This document shows positions 11,876-23,500 of a stretch of DNA of 64,000 nt, one piece after another. The translations under genes and the position numbers were made by a program. A model generated the notes under the pieces. The model was given only the letters and a program-made list of their open reading frames with translations, made no database searches and was not told the origin of the DNA. Position 1 is the first letter of the stretch. Each line of letters starts with the position of its first letter. The stretch is from Ceratotherium simum simum (taxonomy: Eukaryota > Chordata > Mammalia > Perissodactyla > Rhinocerotidae), in assembly GCF_000283155.1 (NCBI RefSeq), contig NW_004454177.1:950540-1014539 (forward strand), read 5' to 3'.

Positions 11876-13320
11876 AAACACCTGACACGAATCTTCTCCT
11901 TTGGGTTTTTGTGAACAGACTTGATGAAAGGGCAGGACGGTGGTGGGGGAAGGACTGACTATGACAACATTTTGTGTTATCTGAATTTTCAAAAATCTAA
12001 GTTCACAAAATTGGCTTTCCCAGGCTTATGGATATTCAAAAGTTTGTTGCGTTTACAAGGTTTGATTAACATGAGGTTGGTTTGTTGACTCCAAGCCTCT
12101 TGCTACAATGGTTTCTTCCAAACTTACTGGGTTTGGAATGAAGGTTAGAAAAGCTCCTTTCCGATTTTAGCTGCTTTGACCTTCTCTTGGCCTCCTACAA
12201 GCCTTAAGGTCTCACCTACCCTGGTACTATTCCTTTCCTAACCCAACAAAAACAGGATTGGTGTTCCTTGCCTCATCCATAAGTAGGGACTAGAATGGTG
12301 AGAGGTCTTTCAACCAGAGCATACTGCTGGTGACCTCATAAGCAGACACTCAAGGCCCCCAGCCAGGGGAAACGTGGAAGCCGTGAACCCACTGGAGAAT
12401 TCAGCCTTCCTGACTCCCACTTCCCCATCAGCTGCTCTTCCCACCACCAGAAGCTCACGCCTCCTCGTGACCTTGGGAAGTCACTGGGAGCATATCTGGA
12501 GCAGAAAACAGACTGCCGACATGATCCCTGAGGCTCTGCTTCTATCTCAAGTTCTTGGATTCTGTGCTGCTCTCCTCTGTCCCTTCTCCTGAGGAGAGGA
12601 GAGCCAGCCGCAGTACCAGGGCAGAGCTGCCTGCCTCTAGGAGCTGGCAAAACTGGGGCAGAGCAGTGCTGCAGTCACGCATTGGGGAATCAAAGCTCCA
12701 AGCTCAGGCAGGGGAGTGGTCAGGCGCTGAGAGTGTTATATTTAAGGAGCATTTTGGAGGTCAGGAAGCTAGCACCAGAAGAGCCGTGGAGGAGGGAGCG
12801 CCTCCTAAACACTCCATTTCAACAAGCCTCCTCCTCGTTCTCCAGCCAGAATCCTCTTCCAAATTCCAAACTGCAGTCAATAGAGCCTGTGTGAGTGGAC
12901 GGCAGATGGCCAGAGCTACGCTGATCAGGTGCTCCCCATCACTTCTCTGTCCCCTCCTCCCCACCCCGCACTCTCCTCTCCCCACCCGCTGCCACCGTTA
13001 GTCATTGGCTCTGGGGTGACAGTGTGGGCTGCAGGCATCGGCCTTGCCTTCTGGTCTGTTCATCTGTGTCAGCTCCCAGCCGGGAGCCTCCCGAGCCTGC
13101 CCTTCCCCTCCTGTTGGGACCTGTGCACACCCCAGCCCTCCTGCCCCACGTCCACCGTAGGGAGGGAGGGCGGGCCACACAGGCCACAGGGCAGCAGACG
13201 TTGAGAGGCTTGTGGGGAAAGCAAGCAGGGCTCTGTTCATGTCAAGAATGCTTTCTTCTGCCTCTATGACCCCAGGGATTTACTTAAGGTACTAGAGTTA
13301 AAAAAAGAAAATGGACAGAC
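11876..13320. other. Unique stretch, GC-richer from 12.3 kb
   Basis: No recognisable gene. From about 12340 to 13260 the DNA is GC-richer with some CpG, and several overlapping frames are open on both strands. None shows a protein family I recognise. Confidence 0.45.
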
Positions 13321-13324
13321 TTAC

Positions 13325-13377
13325 CTCCCCCCATCCTTCTTTGCCCCTCCTTCACAATCTGCTCAATCAGAATGTTC
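13325..13377 (-). CDS. Candidate internal exon (53 bp), gene not recognised
   Basis: On the minus strand a pyrimidine-rich tract ('ctttcaccttgcccatcctg') is followed by the acceptor CTGAAG, 53 bp, and a strong donor GGAG|GTAAGTC. The single open frame enters needing one base (phase 2) and exits with one base. It encodes a charged, helix-like stretch, NILIEQIVKEGQRRMGG. The entry phase matches the exit of the candidate at 33244-33315 and the exit matches the entry of 1878-1958. The acceptor trinucleotide AAG is less common than CAG/TAG, which lowers confidence. Confidence 0.27.
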
Positions 13378-13554
13378 CTTCAGGCAACCAACAGGATGGG
13401 CAAGGTGAAAGCCAAGCTCCAGTTGGCTTCATCCGCCCCCAGTGGCTTCACCAACACAGTTGACTGGAGAGGGAGGAAGACAGGGTGGGGGTGGCCAGCG
13501 GCTTCCACAGACGGGTGTCTGTCCACGCTAGAGTGTGAAGCAGTCTCCCGTACA

Positions 13555-13670
13555 TTATGACACGTGATTCTTACAAGAACCCATGAGTATTACTAAAGCA
13601 CGCCTAACAGAGGAAGAAACTGAGGTCCAGGGAGGTCTGGCTCTCTTCCTACTACCAGCAGCTTCCTCTA
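13555..13670 (-). repeat. SINE MIR fragment (antisense)
   Basis: The reverse-MIR word 'gaggaagaaactgaggtcca' is clear, preceded by a degraded 'attcttacaagaaccca'. Confidence 0.6.
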
Positions 13671-14639
13671 CCACAAGATAAGGTGGTAGCTGGTGAAAAG
13701 AGGGAAAGCTAAGAGGTTAAAGCCCTGTGCCTGGGTACCACAAACCCCTCACCTCAATCCAGCCTAGGAACTCTCGTTCTTACCAGGCCAGCACGGAATT
13801 ACCTCCCTTGCTCACCTCAGCGCAGAACCCAGCTAAGCTCTCTCTCTCCCTCTGTTGAAGCAGCCCAGGACATCCCTTCTCCATGCAGACTTCTTGGCTT
13901 GAAAGGAGACAAGAGTTTCCTTGGCCCTGCCTGGTCTGGCAATGGAAATCCAAAGAGGACTCCCTCTCTCCATCCCACCTTCCCCTTCGTCTCTAAAATC
14001 ACTCCCCGGCTTCCTGAACACCTGGTCCCCTGACTCGGTGCTGGTTTATCTGTACATCTCCTTCATTAGCATGTCCTGGATCTGAACTCTTTCTGCTGCT
14101 AGACAGAAGGGCGGCCCCTAGGAGGTAAAAGCCTGCATGTCAGAAAAGATGCACACACCTCAGAGAAACCCCACCAGCCAGGAGAGGGGAACACTGCCTG
14201 ATCTCACTCATTCTAATTACATGTACAACAAAAGAAAATCTCTCTCTCACCAGATGGAAGAAACAAGGCAGGTTCCTAATTACCACCCCCCCCGCCCCTC
14301 CTGGTTTATTCTCAGGAGAAATCCAGGGTGACTGATGGTGTCAGGGACCCAGGAGGGTGCTTATAAACTCAGGTTCCCTGGGGGAGGGGCACCCATACAC
14401 CCACAGCCAACTGCTTCATGCTCTCCTACACCAAATGGAGATTTCCCTTTCTCAACTAAGTTACATACGAGAATTACTGTTAACAAACCCAGGAATTGAG
14501 TGTTAACTCATTTTAATGGTGAAAGCCTCCCAGCCAAGGACACGACAAGAATCTCTTGTTGGCAGAGGAACGGTCTGCTGATAGGACAAGCCTAGGAAGA
14601 CCGCATTCTTAATGACACGGGCCTGAGGCCAGGCCCAGA
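13671..14639. other. Unique non-coding stretch
   Basis: No gene or clear repeat. Minus-strand splice-like motifs occur (donor near 13815, acceptor near 14100), but they do not pair into a convincing exon. Confidence 0.4.
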
Positions 14640-14764
14640 GGTGTGTACTGTGGTTTACCACAGGGACTCTGGAATCAGACTTGAGTTCAAATCCATATTT
14701 AACAACTGTGACCTTGAGCAAATGACTCCATTTCTCTAAGTCTCGGCTCCATCTATAAAAAGGT
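14640..14764 (+). repeat. SINE MIR fragment
   Basis: MIR order is visible: 'gggactctggaatcagac', 'gagttcaaatccatattt', 'gaccttgagcaaatgac', 'tctctaagtctcggctcc'. It stops at the L1 that follows. Confidence 0.7.
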
Positions 14765-15390
14765 GACGATGGAATACTACTCAGCTATAAAAAAGACAAA
14801 ATCGTCCCACCTGCGACAACATGGATGGAGCTTGAGGGTACTATGTTAAGCGAAATAAGCCACACAGAGAAAGACACATACCGTATGATTTCACTCATAT
14901 GCGGAAGATAAACACATGGATAAGGAGAACAGATTAGTGGTTAGCAGAGAGGAAAGGGGTGGGGAGGAGGGCGAAAAGGGCACATATGTATGGTGACAGA
15001 CAAAGACTAGACTACCGGGGGGCCGGCCTGGTGGCACAAGTGGTTAAGTGCGCGCGCTCCGCAGCAGCGGCCCGGGATCCGCCGGTTCGGATCCTGGGCG
15101 CGCACCGACGCACCAGTTGTCAGGCCTTGCTGTGGCAGGCGTCCCATCTAAAGTGGAGGAAGATGGGCATGGATGTTAGCCCAGGGCCAGTCTTCCTCAG
15201 CAAAAAGAGGAGGATTGGTAGATGTTAGCTCAGGGCCGATCTTCCTCAAAAAAAAAAAAAAACAACTAGAGTATTGGAGGTGAGCACTATGCAGTCTACA
15301 CAGAAGCTGATGTATAATAATGTATGCCTGAAATTACGCAATGTTATAAACCAATATGACCTCAATAAAATAATTAAATTAAAAAAAAAC
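14765..15390 (+). repeat. LINE L1 3' end, split by an ERE
   Basis: The left part (14765-15016) carries the end of L1 ORF2: 'ggaatactactcagctata', 'acatggatggagcttgag', 'gatttcactcatatgcgg'. The right part (15263-15390) is 3' UTR with 'gtataataatgtatgcctg' and 'cctcaataaaataattaaa'. The ERE at 15017-15262 interrupts it. Confidence 0.88.
15017..15262 (+). repeat. ERE SINE inside an L1 3' end
   Basis: Head with GCCGGCCTGGTGGCAC and B-box-like GGTTCGGATCC, then 'ggaagatgggcatggatg' and A-tail. An imperfect target duplication (actagactac / actagagtat) flanks it. Confidence 0.92.
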
Positions 15391-15660
15391 ATGATGATGA
15401 CCACAACCAAAAGGTTGTTAGGAGGAGTCAATGACACAACACACGGCATAGTATCGAGTAAATGCCCAATACATTTTAACCATTATCCTGATTATTCCCA
15501 ACCAGTGTCCACAGATCACCACTACCTACTGTAAGAACCATAGGCTCTATTTCTATGGTTCCTGATCGAATTTTTTCTACTTTACCTAAACAAAGTTTCT
15601 ACTTTTTTGTATTTTGTTGGGGATATTTTTGTATTTTTATTTTGTGATATTTGTGTTAAA
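15391..15660. other. AT-rich unique stretch
   Basis: Nothing recognised. T-rich and low in complexity around 15570-15660. Confidence 0.4.
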
Positions 15661-15664
15661 TCAG

Positions 15665-15860
15665 TCAGCTATTTATTTATTTATTCAACAATAATTAGAC
15701 TTATCAAATGCCTAATATATTCATGACCTAGGCAAATCATGATGATATTTCAAAGATAAATCCAATATCTTCCTTGATCTCTAGAAGCTTATAATCTAAT
15801 AAGGAAGATGAGCCATGGACATTAAGTAGTTATATTAAATAATTCTAACGTAAAGTTTAA
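15665..15860 (-). repeat. LINE L2 3' end (antisense)
   Basis: Reverse L2 end: an ATTTATT-rich start, 'ttcaacaataattagac', 'ctagaagcttataatctaat', 'agatgagccatggacatt'. Diverged. Confidence 0.5.
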
Positions 15861-16228
15861 AGCAGTGAGTCCTGTAACAGAGGCATAGATAATCAGAAGG
15901 ACAGAGTACTTCTGTTTTCCAAAATGAACACCGGTTTGTAATTATTACGCCAATTTTTCAATCAACGAACGAGTAATGGTGAATATTCTCAGCTAACCTA
16001 TACTAAGTCTGCCTGTGAGAATTATTTCTTAATTAGTCTGGTCTTAACACAGAAGAGTTAGCCAGAAAAAGGATCCAATATTTGTCATCATCCTTTACAG
16101 AGACAAGAACTTCCTATTTGCATGACAGGTGTCCAGAAACAGCGCCTTCAGAACATACTGCTACCGTCACTGCCAATAAATACAGGTTTGTTTGGATGGA
16201 GCAGACTGCATCTAATGGGTTGGATTTT

Positions 16229-16473
16229 TTGTGTGTGTGTGTGAGGAAAACCAGCCCTGAGCTAACATCTGATGCCAATCCTCCTCTTTTTGCTGAGGAA
16301 GACTGGCCCTGTGCTAACATCCGTGCCCATCTTCCTCTACTTTATATGGGACGCCGCCACAGCATGGCTTGACAAGCGGTGCATCGGTCCGCACCCGGGA
16401 TCCAAACCTGCGAACCCCGGGCCGCCAAAGCAGAGCACGCACACTTAACCACTACACCACTGGGCCGGGCCCC
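16229..16473 (-). repeat. ERE SINE (antisense)
   Basis: A 16-bp target duplication (taatgggttggatttt / tgatgggctggatttt) brackets a full reverse ERE. The tail side carries a GT run (about 16231-16242), the reverse of the CA run seen at the 3' ends of other copies. Confidence 0.94.
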
Positions 16474-16489
16474 TGATGGGCTGGATTTT

Positions 16490-17179
16490 GAAGTTTCAGT
16501 TCCTACCATCAGGACATTTTCTCATCACTGCCCTAAGGTTAAAAAAAAAAGTGCTCAAAGATGTTTCGGGCCTCTATACATACCATATTCTCTTAACATC
16601 ACAACAGACATGAGACTGGCATAATCGTGAGTAAACCTAAGAGCTCAGGTTCCATCTGCCTTGTGACCAGAGCTATTCAGTAAATGCACCTGTGTCCTTC
16701 CATGCTAAGCCACAAGCTACCTTTGATGGTTCAGGGGCACCCACGTGCTGGTGTGTACCATGACAACGTTTCTACGTGGATCTGCAGACAACTGAGAAAA
16801 ATAAGGGCAACGTGGTAAGTTTGAAAAAGCTAAACATACTGAATTTTTAATTTTTGATAACATGTCCTTTTAAATTTTGTGTTAAAATATTCTTTAAATA
16901 TAAACAATGGTGGTGGTAGTTTTACATTTTAGTTTAGTTTTGTTACCTTTTACAGGTAAAATAAACATCTGGCAATCCTGTGTCAGTCCACCAACTTTTT
17001 TCAGTTTCTCTATAAAATCCACAAGTTCAGACTCGCCTATGAAGCTGCCTTCTCAGTTCTAAGATCTCACATTCCACTATAAGGAGAGCCGCCCCTCTTA
17101 ACTGCTGTGAGGGGGATCTGAAAAGCTTCTCCAATAATTCCCGTCTTCAGATTGTCATCTGGGTCACAGAGGTTCCTAA
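16490..17179. other. Unique AT-rich stretch
   Basis: No gene or clear repeat recognised. Confidence 0.4.
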
Positions 17180-17345
17180 TCTAGTCTCTTTATTGAGATA
17201 TAATTGATGTATAAAATTATACTCATTTCAGGTGTACATAATGATTCGATATATGTATATATTGCAAAATGATCACCACAGTAAGTCTTACAGTTAACAC
17301 CCATCCCCACCCGTAGTTATAAATTTTTTTTCTTATGATGACCTG
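17180..17345 (-). repeat. LINE L1 fragment (antisense)
   Basis: Contains 'tttattgagatataattga', 'tcatttcaggtgtacata', 'atattgcaaaatgatcacc', a stretch typical of antisense L1M-type sequence. Confidence 0.75.
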
Positions 17346-17464
17346 ATCTAGTCTTGAACGCTTTAACAATGCCTTGGAGCTATGCCTGTGCCTCCCAAAT
17401 ATACATATACAGCTGTTACCACTCCCCTAACTTCAGACACAAATTTCTAATTGTTCTTGAACAT

Positions 17465-17760
17465 TTTCACCTAGATGTCTCATAGGCACCTCACAGCCAG
17501 CATGAATAAATGAAACTCCTCATTGTCCCTCTCCATCTCCTTCTGACTCTGACCTCCTGTGCCTCTCAATAAGCGACACCACCAACTACGAAGCCACCCA
17601 GACACCTGGAATTCATCCTACGCTCCCCCACTTCCACCTCCCATTTTATCAGGTACAAAGTCACGTCAATTCCAGCTCCCGAAGTCTGACAAGAGTTCGC
17701 CTCCTGCTCTCAGTTTTCACTGCCCTTCAATTCTCATCTTTAAGTCTGCAGCTGTAGTCA
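17465..17760 (+). repeat. LINE L2 ORF2-end fragment
   Basis: Decayed L2 coding end: 'agatgtctcataggcacctc', 'tctcaataagcgac', 'cacccagacacctggaattc', 'ctacgctcccccacttcc'. No intact frame. Confidence 0.6.
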
Positions 17761-17764
17761 CCCC

Positions 17765-17930
17765 CTCCTATTCGTTTGTTCATTCACCAAATACTTATTG
17801 AGCATCTATCATATACCAAGTAATATGCAAGATGCTAGCGGTTTTGTGGCTTAAAAAGCAAAAACACAATGCCTGTCCTTAAAAAACTTATAGTCTGGTG
17901 GGAGAAGACAGACATGTAAAAAAAGTGTCA
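17765..17930 (-). repeat. LINE L2 3' end (antisense)
   Basis: Reverse L2 terminus: 'tgttcattcaccaaatac', 'ttattgagcatctatcat', 'aaaacttatagtctggtg', 'agaagacagacatg'. Confidence 0.75.
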
Positions 17931-18214
17931 GAGATAGAGAAAAATGAGGGAATTATCAGTTGTCTACTTTGTAGCCAGAGAGTACTTTTTCAAAGCAAAT
18001 CTGACGATATCTTAAAATCCTTCAATTGTTCCCAGTATCGACAAAATCTTAGTTCTGTATAATGCTGTCACGGTATGTCAATTCTTGCTCATGTCTCTAG
18101 TTTCATCATTGCATCCCATTTCCACACGCATCCTACGTTCCAATCATGCCAAACTCCTAGCAGTGACCTGGGCTTTTCCACGTTCAAGCTGTCTCCCTCT
18201 CCGGCATAGCTACT

Positions 18215-18405
18215 GTTCAATGAACATCCATGGCGTGCCAGGCATTTTACCTAAGTTGTCTCATTTCATCCTCACAACAATCCTGTATGGCCGATGATAT
18301 CACCCTCATTTACAAATAAGGAAACCGACACTAGAAAAAGCCACGAGAACTCACTCAAGTCCGCAGAGCCAGCAAGTGGGAGTGCCAGCATCAGAGCCCA
18401 AATAT
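18215..18405 (-). repeat. SINE MIR (antisense)
   Basis: Reverse MIR: 'tctcatttcatcctcacaac', 'tttacaaataaggaaaccg', 'cgcagagccagcaagtggg', 'cagagcccaaatatg'. Confidence 0.8.
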
Positions 18406-18745
18406 GTCCAACTCCAAATCACAGCTGGACGGCCTTTCTTCCCTTGTCCACCTGTCAACTCCCACCCATGCTTCAGGTCCCAGATCAAATGTCACTTCCT
18501 TTAGAGAGCCCTCATGCCTGCCCGGGCAACATCAAATGGTTCTTTGTGTTTCCCTGGTGACTTGCACTTCTGTGACAGCCCTCGTTACCTTGTGCCATCA
18601 GAATTTGTTTGCTCATCGGTCTCCCCCAAGAACCCAAGAGCAACTGTGCACAGCAATCGTGTGCTAGCCATCTAAAACCTCCACACTGAACTCTGCTGGC
18701 CTTTAATTGGCATTTAATAAACATTCATTGAACGAATGGATTAAC
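18406..18745 (+). repeat. LINE L2 3' end
   Basis: Shows the L2 3' word order 'aaatgtcacttcctttag', 'gagccctcatgcctg', 'ctcatcggtctcccccaag' and a terminal 'ataaacattcattgaacgaa'. Confidence 0.8.
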
Positions 18746-18749
18746 GAAT

Positions 18750-19210
18750 GCTTATCAACCTCTTTTCTCAAGGTTGAAATAGAAACTCTCAGGACAGAAT
18801 TTATCATCTACATATCTAACACAGTCATGTCGGGACATCAGGTGGCCCCAGTCGGAAACTGCAACCTTAAAAAAAAAAGAGGAGCATCGTGGTAATGCAA
18901 TAACAGTGCCTCACAGCCCAGACTCCAGGAGCTGAAATCAGGCCTGCAAAGCCCTCCTCCAGGGACCACAGTCTAAACAGGCAGTTGTCACCAAGACTGA
19001 CCACAGAAGTAGGAGGATGCGTTTACATGTATTCAGACATTAAAAAAATAATATCTAAATCATGTAAGTGACTTACCAGTGAGTCACAATATGAATTTTC
19101 ATTCAACCATTCCACTGCTTTTATACATTATCAGAGATTCAGTACGTTAGCCATGACATATAGATTCTTTTTGTATCTGGGCTGCAAAATGCAAAGAGGC
19201 TCTTTATGGA
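18750..19210. other. Unique non-coding stretch
   Basis: Nothing recognised. Confidence 0.4.
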
Positions 19211-19214
19211 GCAT

Positions 19215-19430
19215 CTTGATCAGTTAAAGATTCTTCAACTTTTTGAGTTATAAGCCTTCTGGAGATCTGAGGAGAGCCATAGATACTCTTCCCAGAAAAA
19301 TACCCAGAGATACAAAATTCTGCCTATAAACCATAGAGGCTCGTGGACTCTCTCCTCAAGTCCATCCAAGGACCTTACTGGTTCTGGGCCCATACTGAAA
19401 ACACCTGAACTAAACTCTCTCCAAAAGGTT
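19215..19430. repeat. Probable ancient DNA-transposon relic
   Basis: Contains decayed words of an old hAT-like element ('gatctgaggagagccatag', 'ctcttcccagaaaaata', 'ccatagaggctcgtgg'). A similar family, in the other orientation, appears at 51095-51260. The family name is uncertain. Confidence 0.4.
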
Positions 19431-20160
19431 TGGGCTAGAGAAAGTTAAAGAAAAAGATCACAGTGCTGGGGTTAAATGGCATCTGTTTCCGTGACCAATC
19501 AGATTCCCTCTTGTGGTCAAGGTCCTGAAAGCAAACGCCAGCCTCAGGAATGGTCCAGCTCCCAAGTCTGATTAGATAATCTGCAATCTGGACTAAAGGA
19601 TGGCAAGGGCCTAAGAAAAATCAAGCAGTCTCTGTTTCTACTTCCATATGCAAATGCAAACATAAGCACACATCTCTAAACTCCAAACTGCAGAATAACT
19701 CCCCAATCCCCCCAACTACACCTTTCCCAGAGCACCCCCCACCACAACCCCTGGAGAGCCAGCTGGTTGATCCCAAACCACTTACAACTTCAAGAGCTAG
19801 TTGACTAGGAGGTTTGTAAGAGGTAAGCCTGGCGAGAGATGACACTTGACATCACAGCAGCATTACAGCCAAACAGCACACCGCTTGGAGCAAATTGTTT
19901 TGGATCGCAACACAGTTGCAGATGCCTCTTCCCATGGCTCCACTGCACACCGCCAAGAGGGTATAGCACCTTGCACCATCCATGCTCAAAGTGGGAACTC
20001 AAATGTTTGTGGAAGGAGGGAAAAGAGAGGGGAAGAGGGAGCAAGAAGGGAGTCCAAGAGGCCCGTTCTCATTTAGTTTTGCTCTCCCTAGCTCCTTTCT
20101 GCAAAGAAAATGAAATATTTGACAGATCTAAGCTAGCTAAAACAACAGATGCGCGTAATT
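19431..20160. other. Unique non-coding stretch
   Basis: No gene or clear repeat recognised. Confidence 0.4.
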
Positions 20161-20164
20161 TTCA

Positions 20165-20320
20165 CGACTGTGCAGACTAGGAGATGAAAGCCCAGAGAGG
20201 TTAAGTAACTTGGATCAGATCATACAGTATGTGGGAGTGGGAGAAAGGAGCCAGGAACCCAGTTCTGTGATGCCCAGAGACATGTCCTAACCACTTGAAC
20301 ACACTGCTGCCTGCAGCACT
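20165..20320 (-). repeat. SINE MIR fragment (antisense)
   Basis: Reverse MIR: 'agatgaaagcccagagaggt', 'taagtaacttggatcagat', 'ggaacccagttctgtgatg', 'cctaaccacttgaac'. Confidence 0.78.
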
Positions 20321-20329
20321 GTTGCTGCT

Positions 20330-22760
20330 TGGGCCTCCTACCTCCTTCTCTCTTCCACACACACGGGGTACCCAACCTGCTCCAGAAGTCTGAGCCTCGT
20401 CCAGTCTTCCATCTCTGAGAGAAAGGAGACCCTGCCATCTGGCCAAAATGGAAGGCCCCCAAACCAAGGGCTAAGATATTCTGGAAGGACTACAGGTCTC
20501 TTCCTGCACACATGGGCTGGGGTTGGGGCTTACAGCCTCAGCCTCCTTAGATCCCCCATCCACTCCTAATGGCTCAAGCTCCCTGTTTGGAAAAATGCAC
20601 AGAAAAACAATTTCAAATTGCAAGCAGCATTCCGGAGAGATTAGAAACCTATCTCAGGAACGCCCTCTAGCGTGCCTACAGGGTCCGCGCAACATAGCAC
20701 CCAGGCTGCACCATTCCCCAGAGGTGCCCAAACCTGCACTTCCATTGGGGCATCAGATGAGCGGTGGGAGGGGACAACAGCAGCATTTGCCACTCAGACA
20801 AACTCCTCGCCAATCCCAAGGCCAACATCTGCTGCAGGATGAAAGGCAGTCTCTGCTCTTAAGACTGTCCAGCCCACACTGACCCCACCCATCCCTTACA
20901 CAACAGGGAGAGGGAAAAGAGAGCAGAGAGAAGGTGAAAAGGAAGTGTGGAGATGGCACAAATGGATTAAGAAAGCATCGTAGTATGGGGAAGAGGAAGG
21001 AGACAGCAAGGGGAATAAGGAGAGGGGTGACAAGATAAAGATAAATGAAAAACAAGGCAGAGCTAAAGAAAAAGATAAACACATGTCAGCCCAGCTACAG
21101 ACCCCCCATTCCCACCCGCCCAGACTTGTAGGCACATAAAGGTGAGGGGTGTGCTTTGTGGGGCCCGGCCCTTCCTCCCCTCTCCTGAGGTCCTCAAGCT
21201 CACGTCGTTTCCCTCGGCTCTGATACAGCCCCTGGATACTCAGGAGCAGTGGGCTGAGGGACAGGAGGGGAGAGAAAAGTGAACCAAAGGCAGAACTCGC
21301 CGAGCAAAGCCACTTACGCACAGTGCGGCCGGCAGCATTTCCATCCTACCTTTGCTGTCGCCACGTCAGCCGGCTCCATGGTCTCTGCTTGGCCTAAGGA
21401 GCAGTGGCACCATCCAGAGAGAAAAGGCAGAGTCACAAACGTCCACCCAGAAAGAACAAACCACCCCTCTGGAAGGTCAGGGAAAATAAGAGACCGATTT
21501 CTACTCTCTGGCCTCCTGGGACCTCCTCTGTTGGGGGGGAGAGGAAAGAGCCTTGGGGTCCCCAGCAAGTTGGGAGGCCTGCCTGTGTTCTCACAGATGC
21601 CCACATCAGGCTGAGTCAGGGGGCGTCCCCCCTGGCCTGGTCCTTCTTCCCAGGAGGAAGGTCTCACCAGGGCTCCCCCTGCTGGGTGGGAGCACACAGA
21701 GATGGAGGCCCTGCCCTCCCATCACCCAGCCAACTGGTACCCACAGGTCAGGAAGAGGGGAGCATGTGGGAAGAGGCCAGCTGGTGGGTGCTGAGCAAGT
21801 GCTGGGGTAGCAGGAAGGGAGGAGGCTAGGGGTTGGTGGGGGCGGGTGTGAGAACCTCAAGAAGAAGGTGCAGGCACTCAGATGGAGACAGAAGGTGCTG
21901 TGCAAGGAGGGGCCGCAGCCACAAAGCCGGAGCTCAGCACGGCAAGGTGGAGAAGGCAGAGGGAGAGGAATTCGCCCGGTGAAGCCACTCACCTTGCAAT
22001 AACATTCAGACTGACTGAGGCCTACACAGGAGCCAGGAGCGGGCGGTTCACACACCCCCACTCCACTCCCAGAGACTCACAGCCTCTGTCTAAAGGTACA
22101 TGAGAGCAGCCGGCAGCCGGGCTGGATCTGCAGAGGCCCCTGGCTTTCTCGGAGCAGCCTGATTGGAGGAGCAGGATGACTTCATCCGGCCCCATTCATC
22201 ACTCTAGGTTTCCTGCCCAGCAGGGACAGGCCGCTCTGCTTGCAGTGACTACAGCTTCCTCCCTGGCCCACTTCACTGCCGCAACCAAGGATAGGCTGTG
22301 CCGGACAGGGGCAGTCAGGGGAGAGGGATCAGAGTACCTCAAGCCCTAAAGAGAAGAGAGGAAGAGGCTGCTCACATTTCCAGGAAAGTGCAAAGCCTCT
22401 ACTTAAAACACAGTGCCTGTATTCACTGTGTGCATTTGCTAGTGCCGGCCCCAGCACAAACGCAAAAGAGGACCTCCCCTCCTCGAAACCAGCAAAGGAA
22501 TGGGGTTGTGTGCTCTGGTGAACCACTGATCTTCCTGCCAGAAAGTTAAATAAAATACATTCCAATCTTTAGAGATATTCCTCTCGATCAGAGAGAACAA
22601 CCCATGGAAAAGCAGATCCGTATACTCAGGCATCCCTGAGGGCCTCCTTCTTATCATTTCCCGCTTCTCTACCAGCGCTTCTCACGTGCTAACCTGGGCT
22701 TGCTGTTAAGGAATTGATTCCTTCGTGCCTCTGGTTTCAGACCCACAAAATGTGTCAGGT
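20330..22760. other. GC-richer unique block
   Basis: No repeat is recognised apart from purine-rich low-complexity DNA at about 20900-21080. Overlapping frames are open on both strands (the longest is 151 codons on the minus strand at 21606-22061), none with recognisable protein features. It contains the candidate exon at 21350-21393. Confidence 0.4.
21350..21393 (-). CDS. Candidate 44-bp exon with a strong-context ATG
   Basis: On the minus strand the acceptor tract CCACTGCTCCTTAG is followed by 44 bp and the donor AAAG|GTAGGA. An ATG at 21379 sits in a strong initiation context (GACCATGG) and opens ten codons, MEPADVATAK, ending exactly at the donor in phase 0. Without the ATG the same frame is open from the acceptor. 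The phase does not join directly to the other candidate exons, so if real it would be an alternative first exon or belong to another transcript. The protein is not recognised. Confidence 0.25.
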
Positions 22761-22769
22761 CAATGGGAC

Positions 22770-22840
22770 CTTAAAGCTTCGGCTCCATTTTACAGACGAG
22801 GAAACTAAGGCCCAGAAAAAAGCAAAAGGGTCAAAGAAAG
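22770..22840 (-). repeat. SINE MIR fragment (antisense)
   Basis: Short but clear reverse-MIR block: 'ccattttacagacgaggaaa' followed by 'ctaaggcccagaaa'. Confidence 0.65.
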
Positions 22841-23235
22841 TTCTGCCAGCACTCCTTTTCCAGTTCCACATAGACTTTTCCCTCAGAAATGGTGAGATCC
22901 TGAGAGAAATGATGCCCTTTCATCCCCCCTCCCCTCTCCTCCCCACCCTGACTCCCAATCCAGCCCCTAGAGCATAGAAAAACCCAGCAAAGCAAGGGTT
23001 AAATAGAGATGAACATATAAGAGAAAAAAAAAAGGCACTGACCCTGTGATCACCCATCCCTTCCCACGTGCATCTCCCCTCATCCTTTTCCGTTACCCTG
23101 CTCCTCTTCCAGTCTGACTTTACAACGAAACCGCACGTTCACGTAGACCAACACAGAAGGGCAGCGAGTTTTCCAAAACAAGGACGACACCAACAATTCT
23201 ACCAGTTTATTTTACCAGCGTCTGTGAGTCTTAAC
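22841..23235. other. Unique non-coding stretch
   Basis: Nothing recognised; a short poly-A run lies near 23022-23032. Confidence 0.4.
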
Positions 23236-23239
23236 AACA

Positions 23240-23500
23240 GAACCAATAACAGTAACAACTCCCGTGTGTACAGTGCTCTACAATGTACAACCGATGTTCA
23301 AATCCATTACCTCATTTGATACTCGCAGTAACCCTGTGAGCTAAGTATTGCTTTCCCCATTTCAAAGATAGTTCAACTGAGATTCAGAGACTTTAAGTGA
23401 CTTGCCCAAGGTCACACAGTCAGCACAGCAGAGCTGGGACTCGAACCCATGTTCACTGACTCCAAATCCCTTTCCACTAAACATCATACTAGCAAATTTC
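23240..23500 (-). repeat. SINE MIR, well preserved (antisense)
   Basis: Nearly full reverse MIR: 'cattacctcatttgatactc', 'gacttgcccaaggtcacac', 'agagctgggactcgaaccc', 'actccaaatccctttcc'. One of the clearest MIR copies here. Confidence 0.9.

Noticed and set aside
14040..14103. Minus-strand exon after the acceptor GCCCTTCTGTCTAG near 14101
   Set aside because: One frame is open for about 30 codons, but there is no donor of usable strength, and it does not join in phase to the next candidate.
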